From assembly GCA_963798775.1 (NCBI GenBank), contig CAWCUK010000004.1, positions 372,001-436,000 on the forward strand: a DNA stretch of 64,000 nucleotides. The letters are read 5' to 3'. Below the pieces are notes generated by a model. That model was not told the DNA's origin, ran no database searches, and worked only from the letters and a program-made list of their open reading frames with translations. Source of the stretch: CAWCUK01 sp963798775 (GTDB taxonomy: Bacteria; Bacteroidota; Ignavibacteria; Ignavibacteriales; Ignavibacteriaceae). Shown here one piece after another: positions 1 through 10,665 of the stretch. Both the position numbers and the translations under genes were made by a program. Each line of letters opens with the position of its first letter. The stretch's first letter is position 1.

Positions 1-1
1 C

Positions 2-3000
2 CATATAGCCGGCGACGGATGGTCAATTTCTATTCTAATAAAAGAACTTTCTGAATTTTATAATTCAAATATTAGTAATAGAAAACCACGACTGAAAAAT
101 TTGCCCATTCAATATTCGGATTATGCGGCTTGGCAGAGAGAAAATTTAAAAGGCAATTTACTTAAACAACAGCTTCAATTTTGGAAAAATGAATTAAAAG
201 ATTCTGTTTCCCTTATTGATTTACCGGTTGATCATCCCAGAACGCGGGTAAAAACCTATAACGGTGAAATCTTCAAGTTTGAATTGGACGATAAGACTTC
301 CGCTGAATTAATGAGAATTTTTAAGGCCGAAAAAATTACATATTTCTCCGGATTGCTCGCGGTTTTCCAAATATTATTTGCGAGATATTCACACCAAACC
401 GATTTTAACATCGGCATTCCCGTTTCGAATAGAGAAGATGAGCAATTGGAAAACTTGATTGGGATATTTATTAATACATTGGTAATACGATCGAAATTAA
501 AACCACAAACAACTTTCCGTGAACTGGTTCATGAAGTAAATAAAAAATCACAGTATGCTTTTTCAAACCAGGATGTTCCCTTTGAAATGCTGGTTGATGA
601 GCTTAATCTTGAAAGAAGTTTAGCGCTAACTCCTTTATTCCAGGTAATGTTCGCGTATCAGAATACTCCGAAAGCTGAATTAAAATTAGATGGTTTAGAC
701 GTAGAACTATTTGAGCCGGATACAAAAACAGCCAAATATGAGCTTACTCTTTTTATGTCTGAAGAAAAAGGAAAATTTATCGGACAATTGGAATATAATT
801 CTGATTTGTACGAACAATCAACTATTCAAAGAATGTGTTCTCATTTCCAATCATTAGCTAAGCGAGTAACAGAAGAAACTGATACAGATATATTTAAAAT
901 TCAGTATTTAAATGAGAATGAAATAACTGATCTATTAAACAAAAATAGTCTTAACCATAAAGAGGTTGAATTTATATCGGAGTTGAATAAAGGAATTGAG
1001 GCAAATCCAAAGACAATTCATAAGTTATTTGAAAAACAAGCCGCGTTAACTCCGGATATAATTGCGGTTTCTTATTACCAAAATTATTTGACTTATAAAC
1101 AGTTGGATAAGAAGGCAAATAAACTTGCTCGCTATTTGATTAATCATGGTTTGGAAACCGAAAATGTTGTCGGACTGCTTTTCAATCGCTCCCTCGAAAT
1201 GATTGTTTCTCTGTTTGCGGTTCTTAAAGCCGGCTGTGCGTATTTACCGTTAGATGTTTCATATCCGAAAGAGAGACTGGAATATATTATTGAAAAGTCA
1301 GAAGCAAAATTTATTCTCACCGAAAGTTCACATTACGCGATTCTGGAAAATGTTAATACGAATAAAATATTTATCGATAAACAAAGATTAAAAATTGAAA
1401 CTCTTCAAGATACCGCGCCAAAAGTTAAAGTTCGACCTGAAAATTTAGCTTATATAATTTTTACATCAGGTTCAACCGGTGTTCCAAAAGGGGTAATGAT
1501 TACACATTCATCGGTAATTAATTTAACTGAAAATTTGTACCGGAAAATTTATAAAGATTTGAACATAAAAAATCCTAAAATTGTATTAAACGCGCCTATT
1601 ATGTTCGATGCTTCGGTACAGCAAATTATGATGCTGCTGTACGGTATTTCTCTTTATCTGATTAATGAAGATATGAGAATGGATTTAAATTCGTTCAGCG
1701 GGTATTTACAAAAATATGAAATTGACGGAATTGATTGCGTTCCTTCGCAGCTGAAAATACTTATTGAAAATGGTCTGCTTGAGAAAAAATATCCCTCTAT
1801 TTTTCTGCCCGGCGGAGAAGCAATCGATGCCGCGACTTGGGAAAGCTTAATCAACGCCGAGAATAAATTTGTCTTTAATATGTATGGACCAACTGAATGT
1901 ACAGTTGATTCTATAGTTTGTCAGATTGATAAAAAAATAAAAACTCCATCTATAGGCCGTCCCTTAGGTAATATTGAAGTGTATATACTTGATGAAAATT
2001 TAAACCTTGCGCCGCAAAATGTTTCAGGCGAAATCTATTTGGGCGGTGCTTGTTTAGCGCGCGGCTATTATAATCAACCTGACTTAACAGCGGAAAAATT
2101 TATTCCCAATCCATTTAATCAAAGCCCGGGAAGACTGCTTTATAAATCCGGTGACACTGGTAAATATTTAAAAGACGGAAATATAGCTTTCTTGGGTAGA
2201 AGAGATAACCAGATAAAACTGCATGGTTTTAGAATTGAACTTGAGGAAATTGAAAACGTTTTAAGAAAATATCATAATATAAAAGATGTTAAGGTTGTAA
2301 ATAAAAGTGAATCAAACGGAAGTGTAAGATTAGTTGCTTTTTATTCTTCACGGAAAAATGAAAATATAGAAAAAGAAATTCTAATTGCTCATTTAAGAAA
2401 ATCACTTCCTTATTATATGATACCTCAATTTTTTATAAAAGTAGATGAGTTTCCGTTTACGGAAAATGGAAAAGTTGATGTAAAAATACTTCGTAAAATG
2501 GATTATAATTTTGAAGTTGTTCAAAAAGAAAAAATAATACCGCAAACAGAATTAGAATTAAAGCTTGCGGAAATCTGGTCGGAGGTTTTAAAAGCCAAAG
2601 AAATCGGTGTTGAAGATAATTTCTTTGAGCTTGGCGGAGATTCTATACTTTCAATTCAAGTAGCGGCAAAGGCTAATAAAAATAATATTCCGATTACTAC
2701 AAAAAATATTTTCCAGTTTCCGACAATTAAGCAACTCGTTGAAAATATTGATTTAAAATTGCCGGAAAATCTGACTTCGGTAACAGAAGGTGAAATTCCT
2801 CTTACGCCGATTCAGCATAGTTTGTTTGCGCAAAAATTAGAAAATGTGAATCATTTTAATCAATCGGTGTTGCTGGAGCTGCAAGAAAAATCCGATATAA
2901 TAATTTTAGGAAACGCGATAAAATATGTTATTAATTATCATGATGCTTTCCGTATAAGATTTAAAGAAATTGATAATAAGTGGAAACAGTATTATTCTGA

Positions 3001-4177
3001 TCAAAATTCGGAAGAAGTTGAAATAAAGTATTTCGATTTTTCTTCACAAAAAGAAAATATAAGTAGTCTAATTAACGGCGAAGCGGAAAAGCTTCAAGAA
3101 AAACTAAATATAGAAGCCGGACCGCTCTACCAAATAGCTTATGTAAGAGTTCCGGATTCTGAAAACGATAAATTAATATTCATTATTCATCATCTTATAA
3201 TTGATGGAATTTCCTGGCGTATTCTCCTTGATGATATTCAAACAGCTTATGAAGCGTTAAAACAGAATGAAGAAATATTTCTTTCTTCAAAAGGAAATTC
3301 TTTCAAGGATTGGGCGCTTCTTCTTAATAATAAGTATAAAATTCTTGCCGAAAATAGTTCTGAGTATTGGTTAAAATTAACAAATATTCATGAATCTAAT
3401 TTACAAGCGGATTTCTTGAATGGTGATAATATTGAAAGCTCAACCGCTGAAATTGTTACCAAACTTAATGAAGAAGAAACAAAACTGCTGATTGAGTATG
3501 ATAAAAATTCTTCTATAAAAAATCTTCAATCTATTTTACTGTTTGCTTCCGCGAAAGCTTTCCAAAATTATTCCGGAAAAAAATCTGTTGTGTTCGCCCT
3601 GGAAGGGCATGGCAGGGAAGCGGGTGCAGAAAATGTTAATATTAATAGGACAATTGGCTGGTTTACTTCTTTATTTCCTTTCAAAGTTGATCTGCAAACA
3701 AATTCAATAATAAGTGAAGAAATTAAAGCAATCAAAAAACAGCTTCAAAATATTCCTATGAACGGGCTGAGTTACGGCGTCATAAAATATTTACGCGAAG
3801 ATGATGTATCTCAAAAATTAAGAATGATTCCGAATCCGGAAATAAGTTTTAACTATCTGGGAAAATTTCAAGAAGAAAATAATTCAGCTTTTTCCATTGC
3901 CGAGTTCGGTTTAAGAAATGAAAGAGCGCCGCTAAATAAGCGTCAATTTAAGATAGATATTTCGGCTATAATAGCCGAAAACAAACTTATTATCAGATGG
4001 TTTTTCAGTAAAAAATTATTCAGTGAAGCGACAATAGAAAGGCTTTCTGAAAATCTGATTGAAATATTGCGAAATATCATACTTCAAACTGAAGCGGATA
4101 AAATAGAAAAAATTGAGGACGATAATTTAACCGAGGATGATATAACGAATATTATTTATGAATTAAATGAAGATTAA
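2..4177 (+). CDS. NRPS, partial at 5' end: (C)-A-T-E, module m1, predicted D-Gln
   Basis: Nonribosomal peptide synthetase whose start lies left of the window. The frame is open from position 2, where the second His of the condensation motif HHxxxDG is the first codon (H-IAGDGWS), so the TTG at 101 is internal. Order: end of an LCL-type C domain (to about 970), A domain (about 1015-2530, with TSGSTG near 1460, FDASVQQ, YGPTE and a C-terminal NGK lysine), T domain (LGGDS, Ser codon 2642-2644), and an epimerization domain (about 2790-4150) with HHLIIDGISWR, EGHGRE, RTIGWFTS and FNYLG. Pocket residues aligned by eye to GrsA positions 235-517 read DAQDLGMVDK, one change from the known Gln code DAQDLGVVDK. 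The C-terminal tail is short, acidic and helical, like a COM donor. The next gene overlaps the end or begins 4 bases after it. Confidence 0.95.
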   Translation, partial: HIAGDGWSISILIKELSEFYNSNISNRKPRLKNLPIQYSDYAAWQRENLKGNLLKQQLQFWKNELKDSVSLIDLPVDHPRTRVKTYNGEIFKFELDDKTSAELMRIFKAEKITYFSGLLAVFQILFARYSHQTDFNIGIPVSNREDEQLENLIGIFINTLVIRSKLKPQTTFRELVHEVNKKSQYAFSNQDVPFEMLVDELNLERSLALTPLFQVMFAYQNTPKAELKLDGLDVELFEPDTKTAKYELTLFMSEEKGKFIGQLEYNSDLYEQSTIQRMCSHFQSLAKRVTEETDTDIFKIQYLNENEITDLLNKNSLNHKEVEFISELNKGIEANPKTIHKLFEKQAALTPDIIAVSYYQNYLTYKQLDKKANKLARYLINHGLETENVVGLLFNRSLEMIVSLFAVLKAGCAYLPLDVSYPKERLEYIIEKSEAKFILTESSHYAILENVNTNKIFIDKQRLKIETLQDTAPKVKVRPENLAYIIFTSGSTGVPKGVMITHSSVINLTENLYRKIYKDLNIKNPKIVLNAPIMFDASVQQIMMLLYGISLYLINEDMRMDLNSFSGYLQKYEIDGIDCVPSQLKILIENGLLEKKYPSIFLPGGEAIDAATWESLINAENKFVFNMYGPTECTVDSIVCQIDKKIKTPSIGRPLGNIEVYILDENLNLAPQNVSGEIYLGGACLARGYYNQPDLTAEKFIPNPFNQSPGRLLYKSGDTGKYLKDGNIAFLGRRDNQIKLHGFRIELEEIENVLRKYHNIKDVKVVNKSESNGSVRLVAFYSSRKNENIEKEILIAHLRKSLPYYMIPQFFIKVDEFPFTENGKVDVKILRKMDYNFEVVQKEKIIPQTELELKLAEIWSEVLKAKEIGVEDNFFELGGDSILSIQVAAKANKNNIPITTKNIFQFPTIKQLVENIDLKLPENLTSVTEGEIPLTPIQHSLFAQKLENVNHFNQSVLLELQEKSDIIILGNAIKYVINYHDAFRIRFKEIDNKWKQYYSDQNSEEVEIKYFDFSSQKENISSLINGEAEKLQEKLNIEAGPLYQIAYVRVPDSENDKLIFIIHHLIIDGISWRILLDDIQTAYEALKQNEEIFLSSKGNSFKDWALLLNNKYKILAENSSEYWLKLTNIHESNLQADFLNGDNIESSTAEIVTKLNEEETKLLIEYDKNSSIKNLQSILLFASAKAFQNYSGKKSVVFALEGHGREAGAENVNINRTIGWFTSLFPFKVDLQTNSIISEEIKAIKKQLQNIPMNGLSYGVIKYLREDDVSQKLRMIPNPEISFNYLGKFQEENNSAFSIAEFGLRNERAPLNKRQFKIDISAIIAENKLIIRWFFSKKLFSEATIERLSENLIEILRNIILQTEADKIEKIEDDNLTEDDITNIIYELNED

Positions 4178-6710
4178 TAAAATGAAAGAGATAACTAAAA
4201 GTGACATTGAGGCTGTATATCAGCTATCGCCCATGCAGGAAGGTATCCTTTTCCACTCAATTCTGAATCCGGACGCGACCTTCTACTTTGAGCAATTTTC
4301 TTGCAGAATAAACGGGAAATTAAATGTGGAAGCCTTTAAGAATGCGTGGCAAAAAGTTTTAACCAGAAACCAAATTCTGCGTACTTCATTCGTGTGGAAA
4401 AATTCAGAAAAACCTCTTCAGATAGTTCATAAAAATATTCAAGTGCCTTTCGATAAAATTAATTTGAAAAATGAGGATCCGGAAAATCAGTTAAAAATGA
4501 TAGAGGAAATTTTAAGGGAAGATAAATCTGAAAATTTTAATTTGAACAAAACTCCATTATTTAAGGTTAAAATTGTTGAATTATCGGATGAAGAATATTA
4601 TTTCATTTGGAGCTTTCATCATATTTTAATTGACGGGTGGTCGCGGCAAATACTCTTAAATGAGTTATTAACATATTATGAATTTGAAAGAAAAAATCTT
4701 TCGCGGCATCTTCCGGAAAATTATCCTTTCAGCGATTATATAAAATGGATTGGTGAGCAGGATGAATTTAAAAGCGAACAGTTTTGGAAAAAATATTTGG
4801 GTGAATTTGAATCCCCGCTTAAACTGCCATTGGCTAACTTAATCGATATTGATGATACAAAGGATTCACAATCTAAAGTAATTCACCTCTCTAAAAATTT
4901 AACCGAAGTGTTGAAGAATTTCTGCCGTCGGAATGAAACTACTTTGAGCACATTACTTCAGGCAAGCTGGGTAGTTTTGCTGAATAAATTCACTAATGAA
5001 GATGATATTTTATTCGGCCTCACTTTTTCAGGCCGCGCTGAAGCTGTCGCGGGAATAGAATCAATGATTGGGTTGTTTATAAATTCTTTACCGGTAAGAG
5101 TAAAACTGGGGCAAAATGAAAATATTGTATCGCTGCTGCAAAAAATAAAAAATATAAACATCGATATTAATGAATATATATATACGCCTTTGGTAAAGGT
5201 TCAAGATTGGAGTGAAGTTCCGAATGACCTACCGCTTTTTCAAAGTTTAGTTGTATTCGAAAATTTTCCTTCAGATAGCGGAATGGAAACTACTGATTTA
5301 AAAATCAGTGACGTTAAATCATTTTCAAAAACAAATTATCCGCTGCTTTTGGTCTCTGCTCCCGCGGAAGAAATGCCTCTGGAGCTAATTTATAATCCAT
5401 CATATTTTTCTGAAAATAACATTGATAAAATTCATCATTATTTAGAAATAATTCTTGAAGAATTCGTTTATAAATCCGATAAACCCTTGCGTGAAATTGA
5501 ATTATTAAATGAAGACGAATATAATAAAATATTAGAAGTATGGAGTAAAGGTATTACCGCTGAAGTCCCTCCATTTTGTATTCATCATCTCTTCGAAAAA
5601 CAAGTTGTCTTAACTCCAAATAAAAAAGCTGTTGCTATGGGAGATGAGTTTTTAACTTTCGAACAGTTAAATAAAAAGGCCAACAAAATAGCGAATTATC
5701 TATTAAAAAATAATTTTCAACCTGAGGACGCAATAGGTATTTATTTAGATAGATCAATTGAAATGATCGTCGCTTTATTCGGAATACTGAAAGCGGGATG
5801 CGCTTATTTACCTTTAGATGTTTCTTATCCGAAGGAGAGAATAGAATATGTATTAAATAACTCTAAAGCTAAAGCGATTATTTCAAAGAGTACATTAAAT
5901 AATAATTTAAAGGATTTAGGGCAGAAAAAATTGCTTCTTGATCTTCAAATAGATCAACTGGAAAATGAGTCGGAGAATAATCCTTCTGTAAAAATACATC
6001 CGCGTAATTTAGCTTATATAATATACACTTCCGGTTCAACCGGAGAACCGAAAGGAGTAATGATTTCTCATTTTTCGGTGGTTAATTTAGCGGAATTTAT
6101 TTTCAATAAAATTTATAAAGCTATTCTTAAACCTGATTATAATATTGCGCTTAATGCTCCATTGATTTTTGATGTTTCAGTTCAGCAGATTGTAATGCTG
6201 TTATATGGAATCAGCCTTTATATAATTCCGGAAGAGTTAAAATTAGATATGCCGTTATTAAAAGCATATTTACAAAAATATAAGATAAACGGTATTGACT
6301 GCGTTCCTTCTCAATTAAAAGTAATGGTTGAAAGTGGGTTTGGGGAAGCCGAATATCCGTCATTATATTTTCCGGCTGGTGAAGCGCTCGACTCTTCAAT
6401 CTGGAAAGAGTTATTAACTCATCAAAATAAAAAATATTATAATTTATACGGCCCAACCGAAGCAACGGTTTATACAGTTGGTTGTAAATTATTAAATGAA
6501 ATGGAAGTTCCCGTAATCGGCCGTCCTTTAGCGAATATAAATTCTTATATACTTGATAAAAATTTAAAGCCGGTTCCGGAAAATGTACCAGGCGAATTAT
6601 TTCTCGGCGGTTATTGTGTAGCAAGAGGCTATGCAAATAAGACCGGGACTTACAGCGGAAAAATTTCTTCCCGATCCATTTTCAAAAAGAGAAGGGGCGG
6701 TTATGTATAG
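4167..6710 (+). CDS. NRPS, 5' part of a frameshifted gene: C-A (module m2)
   Basis: First part of a two-module NRPS that continues in another frame from about 6643. The C domain opens with YQLSPMQEGILFH and has HHILIDGWS; this start is typical of C domains that accept a D-residue from an upstream E domain, which the preceding gene supplies. The A domain begins near 5580, has YTSGSTG and FDVSVQQ, and is cut after VARGYANK, where one extra A at about 6639-6642 shifts the frame; the remaining 23 residues to 6710 are out-of-frame noise. Pocket residues read DVQDFALVY plus the Lys in the next fragment. This matches no code I know, though it shares DxQD with Gln modules. The start could be ATG 4167 (overlaps the previous gene by 11) or ATG 4182; the second gives an N-terminus more like the other post-E genes. 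Confidence 0.88.
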   Translation: MKINKMKEITKSDIEAVYQLSPMQEGILFHSILNPDATFYFEQFSCRINGKLNVEAFKNAWQKVLTRNQILRTSFVWKNSEKPLQIVHKNIQVPFDKINLKNEDPENQLKMIEEILREDKSENFNLNKTPLFKVKIVELSDEEYYFIWSFHHILIDGWSRQILLNELLTYYEFERKNLSRHLPENYPFSDYIKWIGEQDEFKSEQFWKKYLGEFESPLKLPLANLIDIDDTKDSQSKVIHLSKNLTEVLKNFCRRNETTLSTLLQASWVVLLNKFTNEDDILFGLTFSGRAEAVAGIESMIGLFINSLPVRVKLGQNENIVSLLQKIKNINIDINEYIYTPLVKVQDWSEVPNDLPLFQSLVVFENFPSDSGMETTDLKISDVKSFSKTNYPLLLVSAPAEEMPLELIYNPSYFSENNIDKIHHYLEIILEEFVYKSDKPLREIELLNEDEYNKILEVWSKGITAEVPPFCIHHLFEKQVVLTPNKKAVAMGDEFLTFEQLNKKANKIANYLLKNNFQPEDAIGIYLDRSIEMIVALFGILKAGCAYLPLDVSYPKERIEYVLNNSKAKAIISKSTLNNNLKDLGQKKLLLDLQIDQLENESENNPSVKIHPRNLAYIIYTSGSTGEPKGVMISHFSVVNLAEFIFNKIYKAILKPDYNIALNAPLIFDVSVQQIVMLLYGISLYIIPEELKLDMPLLKAYLQKYKINGIDCVPSQLKVMVESGFGEAEYPSLYFPAGEALDSSIWKELLTHQNKKYYNLYGPTEATVYTVGCKLLNEMEVPVIGRPLANINSYILDKNLKPVPENVPGELFLGGYCVARGYANKTGTYSGKISSRSIFKKRRGGYV

Positions 6711-9700
6711 AACCGGCGATCTTGTTAAATGGATGGACGACGGTACTATTTATTACATAAATAGAATTGATAATCAAGTAAAAATCAGAGGGTTCAGAAT
6801 TGAAATTGGGGAGATTGAAAATACTCTCAGAAAACATCCGCGCATAAAAGATACTGTTGTTCTAGTTAAAACAGATGACCAAAAAGACAAACAATTAATT
6901 GCTTTTTATATTGGTAAAGACGCTATTGAAGTTAGCGAACTTTATAATTTTTTACTGGCGCATTTGCCGAAGTATATGATTCCCACTGCTTTTTATCTTG
7001 TCGGGAAATTTCCTCTTACAGCAAACTCTAAAATCGATAAACGAGCATTATTAAAACTGGCGAAAGAAAACCAAAGCCGCAAAGAAACTGAAATAATACC
7101 TAAAACAGCTGTTGAAGATGTATTATCCGTTATTTGGTCCAAAATTCTTTCCGTGGAGAATGTAAATAAACATGATAACTTTTTTGAACTGGGAGGCCAT
7201 TCTCTTAAAGCCGTACAATTAATTTCGAGGATCAGAAATGTTTTTAAAATTAATCTTCCCATAAAAACTGTTTTCGATTCTCCTAGATTATCCGAATTAG
7301 CGTCAATAATTAATAATTATAGAAATAACGGAATTAAAAATACATTTGCCGATTTCAGCATACCGAAGAGCGAAAGAAAAGAAGATCTTCCCTTATCATT
7401 TCCGCAGCAGAGATTATGGTTTCTTGAACAATTAACGCCCGATGGTAACGCTTATAATATTTCCAACGCGTTTTTAATTAAAGGTAAATTATTTGTTAAA
7501 GCGCTTTTTGAAAGTTTTGCTGATCTTATTAAACGACATGAAATTTTAAGAACCAATTTTCTAACGAAAGAAGGAAGACCGGTTCAAATAATTAAAGAAA
7601 ATGGAAATCCGTTTTTCTCAGAATTAAATCTCTGTAATTTTTCTGAAGAAGAGAAGGCTGATAAAATACAAACTGTTTTGGCTAGTGAATTGAAATTTTC
7701 ATTCAATTTATTCACGGATAGATTGTTGAGAATTAAACTTCTAAAATTGGATGAAGAAAAAAATATTCTTGTTCTGACCATGCATCATATTATTTCTGAC
7801 GGCTGGTCCGCCGGAATTTTGATTAATGAACTTTCGGAACTGTATACGTCAAAAATCGAGCGCCGGGAGCCAAAACTTCCAAAGCTTGAAATTCAATATG
7901 CTGATTATTCCAATTGGCAGAGGGAGTTTTTAGCGGATAAAATTTTAGATGAAGTAAATTATTGGAAAAACGATTTAGAAGGTGATCTACCGGTTTTAAA
8001 TCTTCCTTTTGATCATCCGCGTAAAACCAGACAAACTTTTAATGGAGCTGTCGAAACTTCTTTTATAAATCAAGAGGAATCAGTTCTAATTTCTGATCTT
8101 TGCAAAAAGTCCGGAATAACCGCTTATATGCTGATGATGGCGGCTTTTAAATTATTGATTTATAAGTATTCGGGAAGTAAAGATATTATTCTCGGCACAC
8201 CGGTAGCTAACAGAAACAATTTAGCAACCGAAAATTTGATCGGGTTTTTTGTTAATACTTTAATTATTCGATCTAAAATAAATCCTTCCGATACATTTAT
8301 TGATTTATTAAATCAAACACGTCAAAAAATAATTGAGGCATTCGATCATCAAAATATACCGTTCGAAAAAATAGTAGAGGAGATTCAACCTGAAAGATCA
8401 CTGAATCATTCTCCGATTTTCCAGATAGCATTCGTCTTCCAAAATTATTCGATGAATGATATTACTATTAAAGATCTGGAAATAGAACAGATTGAATTAT
8501 CAAACACAACCGCGAAATATGATTTAACTTTGACTATAGCGGCAGTTTCGGATAAAATGAAACTTTATTGGGAGTATAATTCCGATTTATTTGAAGCCTC
8601 GACTATAAGGAGAATGATTCAGCATTTTGAAAATATGCTGCGTGTTGTTCTCCAAAATCCTAAGACAAAGTTAACCGAAGTTAAATTATTAAATAAAACA
8701 GAAATTCTATCATACTCGGAGAATCAGAAAGAAAATATTTTCCCTTCTAAATGCGCGCATCAATTATTTGAGGAAATTGTAAAACAACAACCGCATTCAA
8801 TTGCTTTAACGTACACAAACTCTGCGGAAGAAGTGAATAAAACTCAAACGCTTACATATTCCGAATTGAATCGAAAAGCGAATAAATTGGCTTCATATCT
8901 GAAGAAGAAGAAAATAAAACCGGAGAGTGTTGTAGGAATTTGTATTAATAGATCTTTTGAAATAGTTATTTCTTTATTAGCGGTATTAAAGGCGGGAGCC
9001 GCGTTCGTTCCCATGGATCCATCTTATCCGAATGAACGCCTGCTTTTTATGCTTAAAGATTCTGGAATAGAAATATTATTAACCGAGAAATTATTGGCTG
9101 AAAATTTCACCGGTTATACCGGAAAAATTATCTGTGTAGATTCGGATCATGAAAAGTTTTTTTTAGAAGACGAAGTAAATCCAATTAATATTGCCTCTCC
9201 CAAAAATTTGGCTTATTTAATTTATACCTCCGGTTCTACAGGTGCGCCAAAAGGTACAATGCTATCTCATTACGGATTAAGTAATCTGGCCAAGTATCAA
9301 AAGGAAGTATTTAAAATTACGTCAGAAAGTAAAATTCTTCAATTCTCTTCACTTAGTTTTGACGCATCTATTTGGGAAATTGTTATGTCGCTGCTTAACG
9401 GAGCTCAACTGAATCTTGTTAATTATGAAATAATTCAATCTATTCCCGATTTAATCAGTGTAATGAAATATTTAAGATCTTCGGTTATAACTATTCCGCC
9501 TTCCGTACTTTCTGTAATTCCTTCAAAAAATTCAATCGGCGAAGATATATTAACAGATTTAAAAACAATTATTGTCGCCGGCGAAAAATGTCCTTTTCAG
9601 CTTGTTCAGCGCTGGGCTGATAAAAAAGAATTCTTCAATGCCTACGGTCCTACAGAAACAACTGTGTGCGCTTCAATTAAAAAATGCGATATAAATGAAC

Positions 9701-10665
9701 ATGATGATCCTACGATAGGTTTTCCGGTACTTAATTTTGGAGTTTATGTTCTGGATAAAGATTTCCAACTGGTTCCTGTAGGTGTGCCGGGAGAAATTTG
9801 TATTGCCGGAGTCGGTTTAGCTCGCGGTTATAAAAATAAACCCGGTTTAACCGCCGAAAAATTTATTCCAAATCCTTTCTCTAAATCTGAAGGAAGCAGG
9901 TTATATAGAACCGGAGATTTGGGAAAACTTTTATCAAATGGAGAAATTTATTTCATGGGAAGGATAGATACTCAAATAAAAATTAGAGGCTTCAGAATTG
10001 AAACTTCTGAAATAGAAAAAGTATTATCCGCAAATAAAATAATTAATGAAGCGGTTGTTGAGACTTTTATCGATCAAAGAGGTGAAAAAAGATTGGCGGC
10101 TTATTATACAACTTTTAACGGTTACAAAAACATCCAAAATGAACTAAAAGAATATTTGAAGAAAAAACTTCCGGATTATATGATTCCCGCGGCCTTTGTA
10201 AAATTGGATGTTTTTCCTTTAACACCAAACGGAAAAATAGATTTGAAAGCGCTTCCTAAAAAAGGTTTATTAAAAATTGATGAACAAGAAGAATTTGTTG
10301 AGCCGCGAAATGAGGATGAGAAGATTTTAGTAGATATAGCAAAACAAATTTTAGGAATTGAAAAAATTAGTGTTAAAAATAATTTTTTTGAAATCGGCGG
10401 ACACTCACTACTGGCAACTCAATTTATTTCGCGTGTAAGAGAAGAATTTAACCTAAACGTGCCGCTTCAGCTTTTATTTGAATACTCAACTATAGAAGCT
10501 TTCGCGAAGGCAATAAGAAGTAACGGTTTTACAAATTTTAGCGTAAACGAAAAAATTAAAAAAATTGAGCATCAGCATAAACAGGATGCAATTTTAGACG
10601 AACTGGTTCTTATGTCTGATGAGCAAATAAGTAATCTTCTATCAAATAAAAACAAAAGTATATGA
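6631..10665 (+). CDS. NRPS, 3' part of the frameshifted gene: (A)-T-C-A-T (end of m2, and m3 = Phe)
   Basis: Continuation of the two-module NRPS begun at 4167. True coding in this frame starts at about 6643 (PGLTAEKF); the ATG at 6631 is probably not a natural start. It holds the end of the m2 A domain (YRTGDL, IKIRGFRIE, NSKID lysine), a T domain (LGGHS near 7190), an LCL-type C domain (LSFPQQRLWFL, HHIISDGWS at about 7783), a complete A domain (about 8750-10270, YTSGSTG, FDASIWE, YGPTETTVCA) and a second T domain (IGGHS near 10395). The m3 pocket reads DAWTIAAVCK, the well-known Phe code (GrsA is DAWTIAAICK). There is no E or TE. The stop overlaps the next start as ATGA, so translation is probably coupled. 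Repaired, the gene encodes about 2,160 residues. Confidence 0.88.
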   Translation: MQIRPGLTAEKFLPDPFSKREGAVMYRTGDLVKWMDDGTIYYINRIDNQVKIRGFRIEIGEIENTLRKHPRIKDTVVLVKTDDQKDKQLIAFYIGKDAIEVSELYNFLLAHLPKYMIPTAFYLVGKFPLTANSKIDKRALLKLAKENQSRKETEIIPKTAVEDVLSVIWSKILSVENVNKHDNFFELGGHSLKAVQLISRIRNVFKINLPIKTVFDSPRLSELASIINNYRNNGIKNTFADFSIPKSERKEDLPLSFPQQRLWFLEQLTPDGNAYNISNAFLIKGKLFVKALFESFADLIKRHEILRTNFLTKEGRPVQIIKENGNPFFSELNLCNFSEEEKADKIQTVLASELKFSFNLFTDRLLRIKLLKLDEEKNILVLTMHHIISDGWSAGILINELSELYTSKIERREPKLPKLEIQYADYSNWQREFLADKILDEVNYWKNDLEGDLPVLNLPFDHPRKTRQTFNGAVETSFINQEESVLISDLCKKSGITAYMLMMAAFKLLIYKYSGSKDIILGTPVANRNNLATENLIGFFVNTLIIRSKINPSDTFIDLLNQTRQKIIEAFDHQNIPFEKIVEEIQPERSLNHSPIFQIAFVFQNYSMNDITIKDLEIEQIELSNTTAKYDLTLTIAAVSDKMKLYWEYNSDLFEASTIRRMIQHFENMLRVVLQNPKTKLTEVKLLNKTEILSYSENQKENIFPSKCAHQLFEEIVKQQPHSIALTYTNSAEEVNKTQTLTYSELNRKANKLASYLKKKKIKPESVVGICINRSFEIVISLLAVLKAGAAFVPMDPSYPNERLLFMLKDSGIEILLTEKLLAENFTGYTGKIICVDSDHEKFFLEDEVNPINIASPKNLAYLIYTSGSTGAPKGTMLSHYGLSNLAKYQKEVFKITSESKILQFSSLSFDASIWEIVMSLLNGAQLNLVNYEIIQSIPDLISVMKYLRSSVITIPPSVLSVIPSKNSIGEDILTDLKTIIVAGEKCPFQLVQRWADKKEFFNAYGPTETTVCASIKKCDINEHDDPTIGFPVLNFGVYVLDKDFQLVPVGVPGEICIAGVGLARGYKNKPGLTAEKFIPNPFSKSEGSRLYRTGDLGKLLSNGEIYFMGRIDTQIKIRGFRIETSEIEKVLSANKIINEAVVETFIDQRGEKRLAAYYTTFNGYKNIQNELKEYLKKKLPDYMIPAAFVKLDVFPLTPNGKIDLKALPKKGLLKIDEQEEFVEPRNEDEKILVDIAKQILGIEKISVKNNFFEIGGHSLLATQFISRVREEFNLNVPLQLLFEYSTIEAFAKAIRSNGFTNFSVNEKIKKIEHQHKQDAILDELVLMSDEQISNLLSNKNKSI

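Noticed and set aside
101..103. TTG as the start codon of the first NRPS gene
   Set aside because: The frame is open to the window edge and codes for the HxxxDGWS part of the C-domain active site upstream of it, so the gene begins outside the window.
6211..6636. 141-codon open frame on the minus strand inside the m2 A domain
   Set aside because: It lies fully opposite a clear A domain, has no recognisable motif and composition typical of an antisense shadow.
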